Shown here: in pieces, positions 54,201-63,008 of the stretch
Position numbering within the stretch: position 1 is the stretch's first letter
Layout: each line of letters opens with the position of its first letter
Source: Bacillus sp. P14.5
GTDB taxonomy: Bacteria > Bacillota > Bacilli > Bacillales > Bacillaceae_B
DNA: 64,000 nucleotides
Assembly (NCBI RefSeq): GCF_003316765.1
Contig: NZ_NIJF01000095.1
Span: 248,001 to 312,000, forward strand
Direction of reading: 5' to 3'
Notes under the pieces: generated by a model
Database searches by the model: none
Seen by the model: only the letters and a program-made list of their open reading frames with translations
What the model was told of the DNA's origin: nothing
Program-made: the position numbers and the translations under genes

Positions 54201-55028
54201 TCATCTGCCGGGAGGATAAGTAACCTGGCATGGAGGGTACTGAATTCCTGGAGCATAGTATGACATTTTCTTCATGAAATAACAGGCTTCAGGAAAGTGG
54301 TGAAATAGGAACCTCCTGGTGGACTGGTTAACCAGTGATTTTTCATCATACAGCTCCAGGGTATAGGCGACCAGGTTATTAAAGGCTACTACCGATTCGG
54401 CAACCTCATGGGCGAATCGTATTTGGATAGGAGAGTTGGCTGGCAGGAACCGCAAGTATCCTTTAATCGCATTGTTTTTTACAATGAATTGAGAGAACTT
54501 CAATTTCAGGACTTCAGCCTGCCGGATAATATCAAATTCAATGCCATCAACCAGCCTGATAAGTAGAACAGCATGCCCCAGCTGGTCTTCCAGCCATAAA
54601 GATAAAAGGTCCACCAGAGAAAGAGGCGGAGGTTCCTGTCCCCTCATCAAGTATTGAAGAATCCTTAAGTATTCATCGTTTTCGTTCAGTGTACCGTTAA
54701 AATACGTAGGGGTCAGGTTAATGTTGATCTCATTTTTCAGTCTTAAATTTAAGATGTTTCCTTCAAATAGATAGTATTTTCCCGCAGTATGATAAGCAAA
54801 TTGTGAAAGCTCGATCATTTCTGAAGAAGAGTGTGGAGCAGACTTGGGTATGGTTCTTAACCTTTGTAAGACAGATTCGAAACTTCTTATGTGCATCTCC
54901 GCTTCTATAACATACTTAGTTTCACTAGGAGAAAGGTAATCTCTTACAAAGTAAGCGTGATCCTGGAGCATATTCAGCCAAAATTGGTGTTCATCCCATG
55001 TCGAGATATATTGTTGGGGCATTCTCAT
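54201..55028 (-). CDS. DUF2935 ferritin-like protein
   Basis: 275 residues, two similar helical halves. Each carries Trp/His/Glu residues: DEHQFWLNMLQDHAYFVRDY with AEMHIRSFE, and WLEDQLGHAVLLIRLVDGIE with HHFPEACYFMKKM. These give the His/Glu spacing of a ferritin-like diiron fold. DUF2935 proteins have no proven function. Monocistronic on the minus strand. Confidence 0.85.
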   Translation of the reverse strand: MRMPQQYISTWDEHQFWLNMLQDHAYFVRDYLSPSETKYVIEAEMHIRSFESVLQRLRTIPKSAPHSSSEMIELSQFAYHTAGKYYLFEGNILNLRLKNEININLTPTYFNGTLNENDEYLRILQYLMRGQEPPPLSLVDLLSLWLEDQLGHAVLLIRLVDGIEFDIIRQAEVLKLKFSQFIVKNNAIKGYLRFLPANSPIQIRFAHEVAESVVAFNNLVAYTLELYDEKSLVNQSTRRFLFHHFPEACYFMKKMSYYAPGIQYPPCQVTYPPGR

Positions 55029-55283
55029 CCTCCGCTCTTTGTCTTTTATTAAAAGTTATTATTGAAATTGAATAGATATGCTAAGTGAATGTGAGTTTAA
55101 TAAAAGGTATGAAAACAGCTTCTATCTAATTATCAAAATATAGAGGAATGCCAAAACTAAAACCATCATACAGAGAGTGCATTTAAAGACACATATATCA
55201 GTGGAACAACCTAGAATCAAAGGGATGGAAGAAAGAACGTCGAATTAATATAAATAGATATATAAGGAAAGGGAGCTTCCAAA

Positions 55284-55820
55284 ATGAAAATTGAAATCAG
55301 GCCGGTAAAAGCATGTGATGCTGCGGAAATCACTGAGATTATGATTCAGGAAAAAGTGATGCCTTATGTGGTATCATTACCAAGTGTACGTATAGAACGT
55401 TTTGAAAACATCCTAAAAGGTGCCGCACCTGAACAGCATGAATTCGTTGCTGTTCATGAGGGCAAGGTGATAGGATTTGCGGGTCTGCATCAGGGAAAAG
55501 GGAGAAGATCTCATACAGGTACTCTTTTTGTTATGATTCATGAACAATACCATGGGAAAGGTGCAGGCTCCTCCTTGATTAAAAAGCTCCTTGAAATGGC
55601 CGATAAATGGCTTATGCTTGAAAGAGTGGAGCTGACAGTACTGGACAATAACCTCCAGGCTAAGAAACTCTATGAGAGGCTTGGTTTCGTAGATGAAGGG
55701 TTCTCCAGAGGCACTATTGTCCAGAATGGCAGACATGCCGGTGAATATAGGATGGCCAGGTTCCGGCCGGGAGGGATGATTGAAGAAAGGATGAAGAGTG
55801 AAAGTGAAGGAAAAGACTAA
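55284..55820 (+). CDS. GNAT-family acetyltransferase
   Basis: 178 residues. Opens IEIRPVKACDAAEITEIM; core EFVAVHEGKVIGFAGLH, acetyl-CoA loop YHGKGAGSSLIKKLL, end NLQAKKLYERLGFVDEG. Substrate unknown. AAAGGGAG ribosome site. Its last 23 bases overlap the next small gene, so both are likely made together. Confidence 0.88.
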   Translation: MKIEIRPVKACDAAEITEIMIQEKVMPYVVSLPSVRIERFENILKGAAPEQHEFVAVHEGKVIGFAGLHQGKGRRSHTGTLFVMIHEQYHGKGAGSSLIKKLLEMADKWLMLERVELTVLDNNLQAKKLYERLGFVDEGFSRGTIVQNGRHAGEYRMARFRPGGMIEERMKSESEGKD

Positions 55821-55977
55821 AAAGCGGTTGTTTTTATTCGATATTTTGTTTACTATTTTTATTTTTATCTGGGTGGTTAAGACATTCATAGAAGGCGATG
55901 TGTCCAAAGGGATCATTTTCTCTATCCTCCTCGTTGTGATGGCGGGGCTTTTGATCTTCAACCGAAGATTTAGATAA
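55798..55977 (+). CDS. 59-residue two-helix membrane protein
   Basis: Starts MKVKEKTKKRLFLFDILFTI and has two helices (LFDILFTIFIFIWVVKTF and GIIFSILLVVMAGLLIF), ending NRRFR. GTG start at 55798, with another GTG at 55804, inside the end of the GNAT gene; GAAAGG lies upstream. It ends 43 bases before selB. Unrecognised family. Confidence 0.6.
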   Translation: MKVKEKTKKRLFLFDILFTIFIFIWVVKTFIEGDVSKGIIFSILLVVMAGLLIFNRRFR

Positions 55978-56020
55978 AATTAGCATGTATAGCTGCAACT
56001 CAGAAAGAAGGTGTATGTAA

Positions 56021-57913
56021 GTGGCAAAACGATATTTTACAGTCGGTATGGCAGGTCATATTGACCATGGAAAAACTTCATTGGTTAAAGCACTGACTAA
56101 TAAAGAAACGGATCGGCTGAAAGAAGAGAAAGAAAGGGGAATCTCCATAGAACTGGGGTTTGCTCCTCTACTTGAAACAGAAGAGATGGAGGTCTCTGTG
56201 ATCGATGTGCCCGGCCATGAAAAGTTCATCAGGCAAATGATAGCAGGGGTAGCGGGAATTGACCTTGTAATCCTGGTTGTAGCGGCTGATGAAGGGGTAA
56301 TGCCTCAGACGAAGGAACATTTGGAAATCCTTTCATTTCTTGGTGTCGATCGAGGTATCGTGGTATTGAGCAAGATGGATAATGTCGATGAAGAATTACA
56401 TAGTTTGGCCATGGAAGAAATCAAAGAAGAATTGATTGGTACTGTTTTTGAGAAGAGCCCTGTCTTACTGGCCGATAGCATATCTGGAAAAGGGATACCG
56501 GAGATTAAACAGGCAATACTCGGACATTTAGAAGATCTTCCCTCGAGAAGTGTCGTTGGAGATTTCCGCATGCCGATCGATCAGGTATTCACTGTGAAGG
56601 GGCAAGGGACCGTTGTAAGGGGCACTGTTTATGAAGGAAGCGTCAAGGAGGGGGACTCCCTGCTTCTGCTTCCGTCTGGAAAAGAAACGAAAGCCAGACA
56701 GATTCAAGTTCATCATAAACCGGCTACTGAAGCTTTCGGAGGCCAAAGAACAGCAATCAACCTGTCAGGACTATCCAAAGAAGAGGCTGAACGGGGAGAT
56801 GCCTTGGTAAAATCGGAGTTCTTTACAGTTACGGAAACCATTGATATAAGTTTGAACCTGGTCGATGAACTGGAACACCCAGTTAAGCAAAGGATGCCAA
56901 TAAAATTGCATACAGGGACTTCGGAAACCATGGGCAAAATCATTTTCTTTGACCGTAATGATGCCGAAGGAGGGAGTGAAGATATTCTCTGTCAAGTTAG
57001 GCTGGAGGATCGTATAGTTGTGAAACGGAATGACCGGCTGATTCTCAGGAGACCTACACCAGCTGAAACCATTGGCGGAGGCTTCATCATCGATCCCAAT
57101 GGGGGCAGATACAAATTCGGTAATGAAACTATTCAATTATTGATGCAAAAGAAAAATGGAACCCCTTTGCAAAGAGCAGGCGATGCATTAGAAAGACAAA
57201 AGGTATTGAGCAAACCCCAATTTCTGCAAGAAACATCTTTATCATCACCTGCTCTTCAAGAATTGCTTGAAGAAGGCACAGTATTTCAGCTCCCAAACGG
57301 CGATTTGACTGCGGTATTTGTACTCGAACAAATAATTCAGTTGATGAACACCGAGCTTAGGGCTTTTCATGACAAAAATCCCTTAAAGGCCGGTTATGAT
57401 AAGGCCAGGCTTATTCAATTATATAAAGACACTTATAAAGAGTCGCTGCTGGATTATGCAGTCAAGAGGAATCTTCACAGTGAAAAGTGGAAGCAAAAAG
57501 GACACTACTTGTCTCTATCCGACTTTACCCCTCACGTGCCTTCACAGTGGAAAAAACGATCACAGCAAGTATTAGAACAACTTGAGAAAGATGGAATGAA
57601 GCCGGAGGAAATGGCGTTTTATTTAGAACAGGCCGGAATTCCTGCTGATATGCAGGGATCATTATTGCAGCATTATCGGGAACAGGAATTAGTTGTATTT
57701 CTGGACGAAAAGCTCGCTTTTCATGCAAAGGTATTTCTTACTGCCGTTCGAAGTCTCCAGGCAGAAACAGAGAGGGAATTTGAATTGTCTGAAGCAAAGG
57801 ACACGCTTGGGTTATCGAGGAAATACCTGATTCCATTTTTGGAAACTCTTGATAATCAGGGGTTGACCGTCAGGGTCGAAAATAAGCGAAAGTGGAGATC
57901 GGCGGCTCATTAA
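56021..57913 (+). CDS. selB: SelB, selenocysteine-specific elongation factor
   Basis: 630 residues. GTPase domain: G1 GHIDHGKT, G3 DVPGHEKF, G4 SKMD, and the EF-Tu-like domains II and III. The C-terminal half (about 400-630) has winged-helix domains with basic residues, ending GLTVRVENKRKWRS, which bind the SECIS hairpin in mRNA. It carries Sec-tRNA to UGA codons. It is separated from tRNA-Sec by about 11 kb; selA and selD are not in the window. GTG start after AGAAGGTG. Confidence 0.96.
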   Translation: MAKRYFTVGMAGHIDHGKTSLVKALTNKETDRLKEEKERGISIELGFAPLLETEEMEVSVIDVPGHEKFIRQMIAGVAGIDLVILVVAADEGVMPQTKEHLEILSFLGVDRGIVVLSKMDNVDEELHSLAMEEIKEELIGTVFEKSPVLLADSISGKGIPEIKQAILGHLEDLPSRSVVGDFRMPIDQVFTVKGQGTVVRGTVYEGSVKEGDSLLLLPSGKETKARQIQVHHKPATEAFGGQRTAINLSGLSKEEAERGDALVKSEFFTVTETIDISLNLVDELEHPVKQRMPIKLHTGTSETMGKIIFFDRNDAEGGSEDILCQVRLEDRIVVKRNDRLILRRPTPAETIGGGFIIDPNGGRYKFGNETIQLLMQKKNGTPLQRAGDALERQKVLSKPQFLQETSLSSPALQELLEEGTVFQLPNGDLTAVFVLEQIIQLMNTELRAFHDKNPLKAGYDKARLIQLYKDTYKESLLDYAVKRNLHSEKWKQKGHYLSLSDFTPHVPSQWKKRSQQVLEQLEKDGMKPEEMAFYLEQAGIPADMQGSLLQHYREQELVVFLDEKLAFHAKVFLTAVRSLQAETEREFELSEAKDTLGLSRKYLIPFLETLDNQGLTVRVENKRKWRSAAH

Positions 57914-58075
57914 GGGAGAGTGAGGAATAGGGGAAGGCAGAAATAGAGGGAGTGAAAACATGTGCACTGTTTACTCTAACTCTTCCTATCAACGGAGTAG
58001 TAATACTGTTCTCTTTCCTCCCCAGCAAGTATCAATATTTACAAGAAAGTCTATATAAATCATAGGGTGATATTA

Positions 58076-58555
58076 ATGAATTGGAAGGATTATGAGACGC
58101 AGTTATATACAATGGTGATGATTGAGAAAGAGGGCCGATTGCTATTGGTTGAAAGGCCGCCCGACAAAGGCTTCCCCGGTTACATAGCTCCTGGAGGAAA
58201 AATTGATTTTCCGGAAAGTCCGGCGGAAGGGGCTGAAAGGGAAGTGAGAGAAGAAACTGGACTGACAGTTAAATCAATGAAATTTAAAGGAATCGATGAG
58301 TTTGTCATTCCTCATAAGAAATATCGTTATATCGTCTATAACTACCTGGCCACGGAATTAAATGGTGACCTGCTGGATGATCCTCCCGAAGGAACACTTA
58401 AATGGATTTCTCGGAAAAAGGTTATGGGATTGCCTATGCAGCCTTGGTTTAAAAGAAGACTTCCTTACTTCTTTAAAGATGGAGTATTTGAGATCCATTC
58501 TAAATGGGATGGAAATGAAAGCAGTGAGGCCGAGGTGACCATCAGGGAGTTATAA
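58076..58555 (+). CDS. MutT/Nudix hydrolase
   Basis: 159 residues. Full Nudix box GGKIDFPESPAEGAEREVRE plus ETGL (G-x5-E-x7-R-E-x2-E-E-x-G). The N-terminal strand YTMVMIEKEGRLLLVERP is typical of 8-oxo-dGTP diphosphatase-like enzymes; exact substrate unknown. The ATG at 58076 follows AGGGTGATATTA; the GTG at 58067 is an alternative. Confidence 0.9.
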   Translation: MNWKDYETQLYTMVMIEKEGRLLLVERPPDKGFPGYIAPGGKIDFPESPAEGAEREVREETGLTVKSMKFKGIDEFVIPHKKYRYIVYNYLATELNGDLLDDPPEGTLKWISRKKVMGLPMQPWFKRRLPYFFKDGVFEIHSKWDGNESSEAEVTIREL

Positions 58556-58560
58556 AGAAA

Positions 58561-58869
58561 GGCGTTTTTCTTAAATCTTTTTGCTTAACAGTCCTATTTT
58601 AATTTTCTCCCCTTTTTGTACGGCCTCCTGCGGGATTGGCGGGAGTCTGGGTGCAGCGCCCAGTCCTTCGAGCAAATACCTCAAGAGAATATTTGCCTGT
58701 CGGGGCAGATCAAGGCGCTTTCACTTTTTGATGAAAGGTGAGTCAAGGGTCCCGTACCCGGTAAAACGGAAACTTCCTCTCGAAGGAGGATACCCCTCGC
58801 CGCAGAATTTGTTCGTTTGGAGAGGAAATCCACCGTTTTTCAATCCCGGCAATTTTGTGAAAGAAGCTT
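58561..58869. mobile_element. MITE family B, complete copy with target-site duplication
   Basis: Begins GGCGTTTTTCTTAAATC and ends GCAATTTTGTGAAAGAAGCT. Identical 8-base flanks TAAAGAAA at 58553-58560 and 58870-58877 mark the insertion, which overlaps the last codons and stop of the Nudix gene. Interior blocks: GCCTCCTGCGGGATTGGCGG, TTTGCCTGTCGGGGCAGATC. About 309 bases, non-coding. Confidence 0.82.
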
Positions 58870-58872
58870 AAA

Positions 58873-58914
58873 GAAAAAGCCTGGTTCATCTCATGGGATG
58901 GACCAGGCTTTTTT
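58873..58914. terminator. Shared terminator
   Basis: AAAAAGCCTGGTTCATC ... GATGGACCAGGCTTTTTTT. Convergent genes on both sides. Confidence 0.9.
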
Positions 58915-58926
58915 TGTGCTGCAATT

Positions 58927-59730
58927 TTAGATATTCACTTCAATTGAAGCATTTTCACGTAGTTTTTCCACTTCAGCAGCCAAGACTTCTTGGGTTTTTT
59001 GTCCTTCAAGGTCTTGTTTAATTCGATCCTTCACTTCTTCATACTCAGGGATTTGTCCCTCTGCTTCTTCAGATCCGCTGTTTTGTTCAACAATTTGATC
59101 ATAATATGCTTTAACATCTTCTTCTTTTACTTCTTCGACAGTCAGTTCATTATCGATGTATGCGGTATATTTAATGTTTTTAGCCACTTCAGTTTCAAGC
59201 TCATCGATTGTCAGACCGCTGCTTTTCAACACTTCCTCAAATTGGGCTTCATCTTCATAACCCTCTTTAAGCGTGGTTATTTCTTGCTGAATTTCTTCAT
59301 CTGAAGCCTCATATCCTTTTTCTTCAGCTTTCTGAAGGAGAAGAGTCTGGCCGATCAGGCTGTCAATCGTGCTTTCTTTCAACTGAGCAGCAATTTCCTC
59401 TGAAGTAGGATCTTGTCCCATTTGCTGATAGCTCATTTGGCTGTCTGTCAGAAGGCTATTGTAGGCTTCACCCTTAATCTCTTCATCATTAACAACGGCA
59501 ACTATTTTGTCTTTATCAATATGCTGTTCTTCTAATTTCTTTTGCATCTCTTCCATCTGAGCAGCTTGATCCGCCTGCTCTTCAGTTTGCTCCTCAGTTT
59601 GCTCTTCTGTTTGCTCATTAGCAGCGTTATTTCCTTCTGCTTCCTCAGCGTTTTCTTGGTTTTCTGAACATGCTGCCAAGCCTAGTGAAAGAATGCCCGC
59701 AAGCATCATTAATGTCCATTTGTTTTTCAT
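58927..59730 (-). CDS. SurA_N-domain lipoprotein
   Basis: 267 residues. Signal MKNKWTLMMLAGILSLGLAAC with lipobox LAAC, a Glu/Gln-rich linker with TEEQ repeated three times, then a helical SurA-N-type chaperone domain (VAVVNDEEIKGEAYNSLL ... KGYEASDEEIQQEITTL ... EVLKSSGLTIDELETEV). No parvulin isomerase domain is visible, so it is a PrsA relative without the catalytic part. It probably helps folding of secreted proteins. The ATG at 59730 follows GAGGGG; the ATG at 59754 was rejected. Confidence 0.82.
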   Translation of the reverse strand: MKNKWTLMMLAGILSLGLAACSENQENAEEAEGNNAANEQTEEQTEEQTEEQADQAAQMEEMQKKLEEQHIDKDKIVAVVNDEEIKGEAYNSLLTDSQMSYQQMGQDPTSEEIAAQLKESTIDSLIGQTLLLQKAEEKGYEASDEEIQQEITTLKEGYEDEAQFEEVLKSSGLTIDELETEVAKNIKYTAYIDNELTVEEVKEEDVKAYYDQIVEQNSGSEEAEGQIPEYEEVKDRIKQDLEGQKTQEVLAAEVEKLRENASIEVNI

Positions 59731-59980
59731 ATTCTTAACCCCTCTTTCTTCCAATCAGCAATTGGAAAATTGATTCTCTCTTAAAGAGTGCGTTCTAATT
59801 GTTGGCTCTGCGTCCCAAGCTCTAAAACCTAAATTATTGTTTCGAAGGATAAAATTATGAGCTTGATTCTCAGCAATAGAACCTAGAGGCAAGTGTATAA
59901 CATTTGCAGAGAAAAGGAAAGCTATAAGAGACAATTTAACTTAATTGAAATAAAATTTAGGAAAAAGGAAGAGGTATACA

Positions 59981-60418
59981 ATGTCAAATGGGTTGATTGT
60001 AATGCTGAATAACCAGCTTTCAAATTGGAATATCCTCTACACCAAACTTCATAATTATCACTGGTATGTTACGGGTTCGGATTTCTTTACTCTTCATGAA
60101 AAGTTTGAAGAATATTATAATGAGGCAGGTCAATACATAGATGAAATTGCTGAAAGAATCCTGACTTTAAAAGGAAAACCAGTGGCCAGTCTGAAAAAAT
60201 ACCTTGAAACTACAACTATTGAAGAAGCAACTTGTCAGGAAAACGCGAAGGACATGGTGGAAGTTCTGGTGAAAGATTTCGAGCAGGTCATCAAAGAAAG
60301 CAAGAAGCTTATCGAAACGGCTGAAGACCTTCATGATCAGCCCACAGCCGATATGTTCATAGGAATCAAATCATCTCTGGAGCAGCATGTTTGGATGCTT
60401 AGTGCGTATAAATCATAA
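59981..60418 (+). CDS. Dps-family ferritin-like DNA-protection protein
   Basis: 145 residues, standard Dps length. The ferroxidase-centre residues lie in KLHNYHWYVTGSDFFTLHEK and FEEYYNEAGQYIDEIAERIL. Dps dodecamers oxidise and store iron and protect DNA from hydroxyl radicals. Ribosome site AAGAGG. A repeated-type hairpin terminator follows at 60505. Confidence 0.93.
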   Translation: MSNGLIVMLNNQLSNWNILYTKLHNYHWYVTGSDFFTLHEKFEEYYNEAGQYIDEIAERILTLKGKPVASLKKYLETTTIEEATCQENAKDMVEVLVKDFEQVIKESKKLIETAEDLHDQPTADMFIGIKSSLEQHVWMLSAYKS

Positions 60419-60504
60419 AAACAATTTTAGTTTCCATGGAGGCTTATATCTTTAAGAGTAATCGCATTTGGAATGGGAAGGTACACTTTCTCGCACATAC
60501 CTGT

Positions 60505-60549
60505 AAAAAAGGCAGAATCGTTCTTTATGTAAACGATTCTGCCTTAAAA
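60505..60549 (+). terminator. Terminator downstream of dps, GGCAGAATCG type
   Basis: AAAAAAGGCAGAATCG ... CGATTCTGCCTTAAAA. Near-identical to the hairpins at 54047 and 63377. Confidence 0.75.
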
Positions 60550-60637
60550 TTTATTGTACTCTGGACTGTCTTCGATAACGAATCTGTTTCAGAAAAAGTT
60601 CCTTTCAAGAAAGAAAGGAAAGCGAGTTGTTTCTCAA

Positions 60638-60901
60638 TTATTTTTTTGTTAATGAAGCACAATATTCCATAACCATCTCACTAGTTACATATTTCCGTTC
60701 AGGGACAATGCCCAGTCTTGCTTCATCATTGATTCTTTTGGTCACTTCATTTATTTTAGCTGTTGTGAAGTTTTCGCCCTTTAAACAAAGGCTGACTGCT
60801 TCCTCAATGAAATATTCTCTTTGCTGATCAAGTCTTATAAAGTCCTTGGCAATTCCATTCTGTTTTTTTGAATGGTCAGTAATTGCTTTATGTACACTCA
60901 T
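60638..60901 (-). CDS. DUF2533 family protein (YpbS-like)
   Basis: 87 residues, all helical. MSVHKAITDHSKKQNGIAKD opening, REYFIEEAVSLCLKGENFTT and RKYVTSEMVMEYCASL match the DUF2533/YpbS pattern. Function unknown. The ATG at 60901 follows AGGAGTGA; the upstream GTG at 60910 was rejected. Confidence 0.85.
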   Translation of the reverse strand: MSVHKAITDHSKKQNGIAKDFIRLDQQREYFIEEAVSLCLKGENFTTAKINEVTKRINDEARLGIVPERKYVTSEMVMEYCASLTKK

Positions 60902-61127
60902 GTTAATCACTCCTGTTCAACGATCTTTTAAGCCACCTTATTATTATGCTCATTTATCTTTATTCCTGCAACTATTCCATAAAAATCACTTAAACAGTCA
61001 AATTTAACTTGAACAGAAGCATCTTTTCAGTGAAAATAGTAATCGACTATTCATACATATAGAATAGTAATCTAATAGTAAGAATTAATAGAATAAAAAT
61101 GCAATTTGAGTAGAAAGAAGGCTGAAA

Positions 61128-61694
61128 ATGATACAGCTTTGGAGACAATTCGGTTGGGTAGTCCCCATATTAGCTTTAGTGACCGCGGCGCTGGTAATGG
61201 CGGTTTTTGTGTGGAAGAATCAAAAGGGAAAAGCAGGGGCCAGATGGGCTGATCTAATACCAGTGCTTTTTACATTAATATCAATAGGCGGAATATTTCT
61301 GATTACACTATCTCCACTTGTGCCGGGGGTTGCACTTGAAGGAAATACGAATTTCCGTCCATTTGACAACCTCCGTCTGAATTTAATATATAGAACACAC
61401 CTTCACATTCCTATCAGAAACTTACTGGCAAACATCGTGCTCTTTCTGCCATTCGGCTTTTTTTATTCATGGTGGATCCGGAAACGCAGATGGATACTGG
61501 TGAAAACCACAATAGCAGGCAGTGTTTTATCTATATTTGTAGAAGTAAATCAGTTCTTACTGCCGCTGGGCCGGTCGACAGATATTGATGACTGGATGAT
61601 GAACACCAGCGGGGCGTTTATAGGCAGTTTGCTATTCCTCTTATTTTTGAAAGTGTGCAGGTTATATGTGAATAGAAAAGACATCAAAAGCTAA
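61128..61694 (+). CDS. VanZ-family membrane protein
   Basis: 188 residues, about five helices. The VanZ pattern is RNLLANIVLFLPFGFFYSWW, then EVNQFLLPLGRSTDIDDWMM and NTSGAFIGSLL (conserved Glu, Gln, Arg, Asp and Asn-Gly). VanZ-like proteins are linked to teicoplanin tolerance or phosphate/lipid handling; the native role is not established. Ribosome site GAAAGAAGG. Confidence 0.88.
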   Translation: MIQLWRQFGWVVPILALVTAALVMAVFVWKNQKGKAGARWADLIPVLFTLISIGGIFLITLSPLVPGVALEGNTNFRPFDNLRLNLIYRTHLHIPIRNLLANIVLFLPFGFFYSWWIRKRRWILVKTTIAGSVLSIFVEVNQFLLPLGRSTDIDDWMMNTSGAFIGSLLFLLFLKVCRLYVNRKDIKS

Positions 61695-61752
61695 AAGGTC
61701 CACGCCTTGTTCTGTGTCTGACAGCAGCAATTAATGATTAGACAATTGCAAA

Positions 61753-62031
61753 ATGGGAATAGAAAGTATGTTAGATCATATTTTTGAGGAGGTAATTGCT
61801 ATCAGTGATAAGAGGGATAGAACAAATGTCCAAAAAGCCAACCAGCAATTAAACGACAGATTTTATCAGGAAGAAAACTCTAATACAGCAGAGTCTAAAA
61901 CAGAGAAAGCTAATAAAGAAATTCATGAACGTTTGGAAAGCGGTGAGTCCTCAAAGGGCGTTGATCCGGATCGATATCTCGCAAACAATGAAAACTCTTT
62001 AGTGACAGAAGGAGTTAAAAAGAAGAAGTAA
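61753..62031 (+). CDS. Small hydrophilic protein, start uncertain
   Basis: Frame of up to 92 residues, charged and rich in Asn, Glu and Lys (DKRDRTNVQKANQQLNDRFY ... GVDPDRYLANNENSLV). Starts at the ATGs 61753 and 61768 have poor ribosome sites, while a perfect GAGGAGGT at 61788-61795 leads to no ATG, GTG or TTG in frame, only ATT at 61798 or ATC at 61804. The true N-terminus may be MSDKRD-like with a rare start, or the start codon is mutated or miscalled. Family unknown. Confidence 0.5.
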   Translation: MGIESMLDHIFEEVIAISDKRDRTNVQKANQQLNDRFYQEENSNTAESKTEKANKEIHERLESGESSKGVDPDRYLANNENSLVTEGVKKKK

Positions 62032-62037
62032 AACAGC

Positions 62038-62298
62038 GAGGCTGGGACAAAACCTTATAAAAAGCTCTTTTCCTCACCTGTCCCGCTAGTCCCGCAGGAG
62101 GTCGCACACCTTCCGCTCCAATCCGCCTGCGATCAGGAACTGGCGGATAATCTAATCTAAAAAATAACATCTTTAAGGTAAGAGCCTAATAACAAAAATG
62201 AACCGCATGAGATCAAGTATATAACTTTGATCTCATGCGGTTTTATTTTCGATGATTTCTACTTGCATCAATTAGTTTTCTACTTTTGTCCCAGCCTC
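62038..62298. mobile_element. 261-bp element bounded by GAGGCTGGGACAAAA inverted repeats
   Basis: Perfect 15-base terminal inverted repeats at 62038-62052 and 62284-62298. The interior holds an inverted family B fragment (CCCGCTAGTCCCGCAGGAGG) and a long palindrome AACCGCATGAGATCAA ... TTTGATCTCATGCGGTT at about 62201-62243. Non-coding. Such GAGGCTGGGACA repeats occur in many Firmicutes genomes. Confidence 0.8.
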
Positions 62299-62399
62299 TT
62301 TCTTGTGAATAATTTTTTATCTCGTCAAATTTCGACACATTTTAAGTGCGGATTTTATTACCATATAGGTTACATTGCCGAGCAGAGAGGGAGTTACAT

Positions 62400-62978
62400 A
62401 TGACATTTCCTGAATTAGAAACAAAGCGATTGAATTTAGTTGAAATTACTGAAAAAAATCAAGAGGCATATTTCAGTATAATGTCCTTGGACAGCGTGAC
62501 AAAATATTATGGAATGGAAAGTCTGCAAAAGATAGAACAAGCTGCAGAAATTATTCAGTCCTTTCGATCAGGCTATGAGAGCAAAAGGTCGATGAGATGG
62601 GGAATCACCTTGAAAGAAACTGGTGCTTTTATCGGAACGGCCGGGCTGAATAATTTGCAAGTCAGGCAAAAAAAGGCTGAGATAGGTTTTGAAATCCATC
62701 CAGATTATTGGCGCAGCGGTTATACCACAGAGGCTGTCCTGGCGGTTATCAACCATGCCTTTGAAGAATTGCAGTTATTCCGGATAGGAGCTGTGACCTT
62801 TCTTGAGAACAGAGCTTCTTTCAGCCTGCTTGAGAAACTTGGTTTTACAAAGGAAGGAATCCTGAGAGGCTATATTTTTCAGAATGGTGTTTCCCATGAC
62901 ACGAATGTTTATTCTTTATTGCGTCATGAATGGCAAGATACTGTGCCCTCGGCAAGGTCAACTGAATCTCGGAATTAA
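62400..62978 (+). CDS. GNAT acetyltransferase, RimJ/RimL-like
   Basis: 192 residues, paralogue of 20114-20665. ELETKRLNLVEITEKNQEAY, WGITLKETGAFIGTAGLNNL, AEIGFEIHPDYWRSGYTTEA and ENRASFSLLEKLGFTKEG are the standard Acetyltransf_3 blocks. The ATG at 62400 follows GAGAGGGAG; the frame opens from 62346 but that has no ribosome site. Confidence 0.9.
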   Translation: MTFPELETKRLNLVEITEKNQEAYFSIMSLDSVTKYYGMESLQKIEQAAEIIQSFRSGYESKRSMRWGITLKETGAFIGTAGLNNLQVRQKKAEIGFEIHPDYWRSGYTTEAVLAVINHAFEELQLFRIGAVTFLENRASFSLLEKLGFTKEGILRGYIFQNGVSHDTNVYSLLRHEWQDTVPSARSTESRN

Positions 62979-63008
62979 TGAAGGGGGGAAGTCTGTTCTG
63001 CAGCTCTT

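Noticed and set aside
57961-58059. 32-codon ORF after selB (MCTVYSNSS start), considered as a selenoprotein or small gene
   Set aside because: No motif, no TGA readthrough and no clear ribosome site with conserved context.
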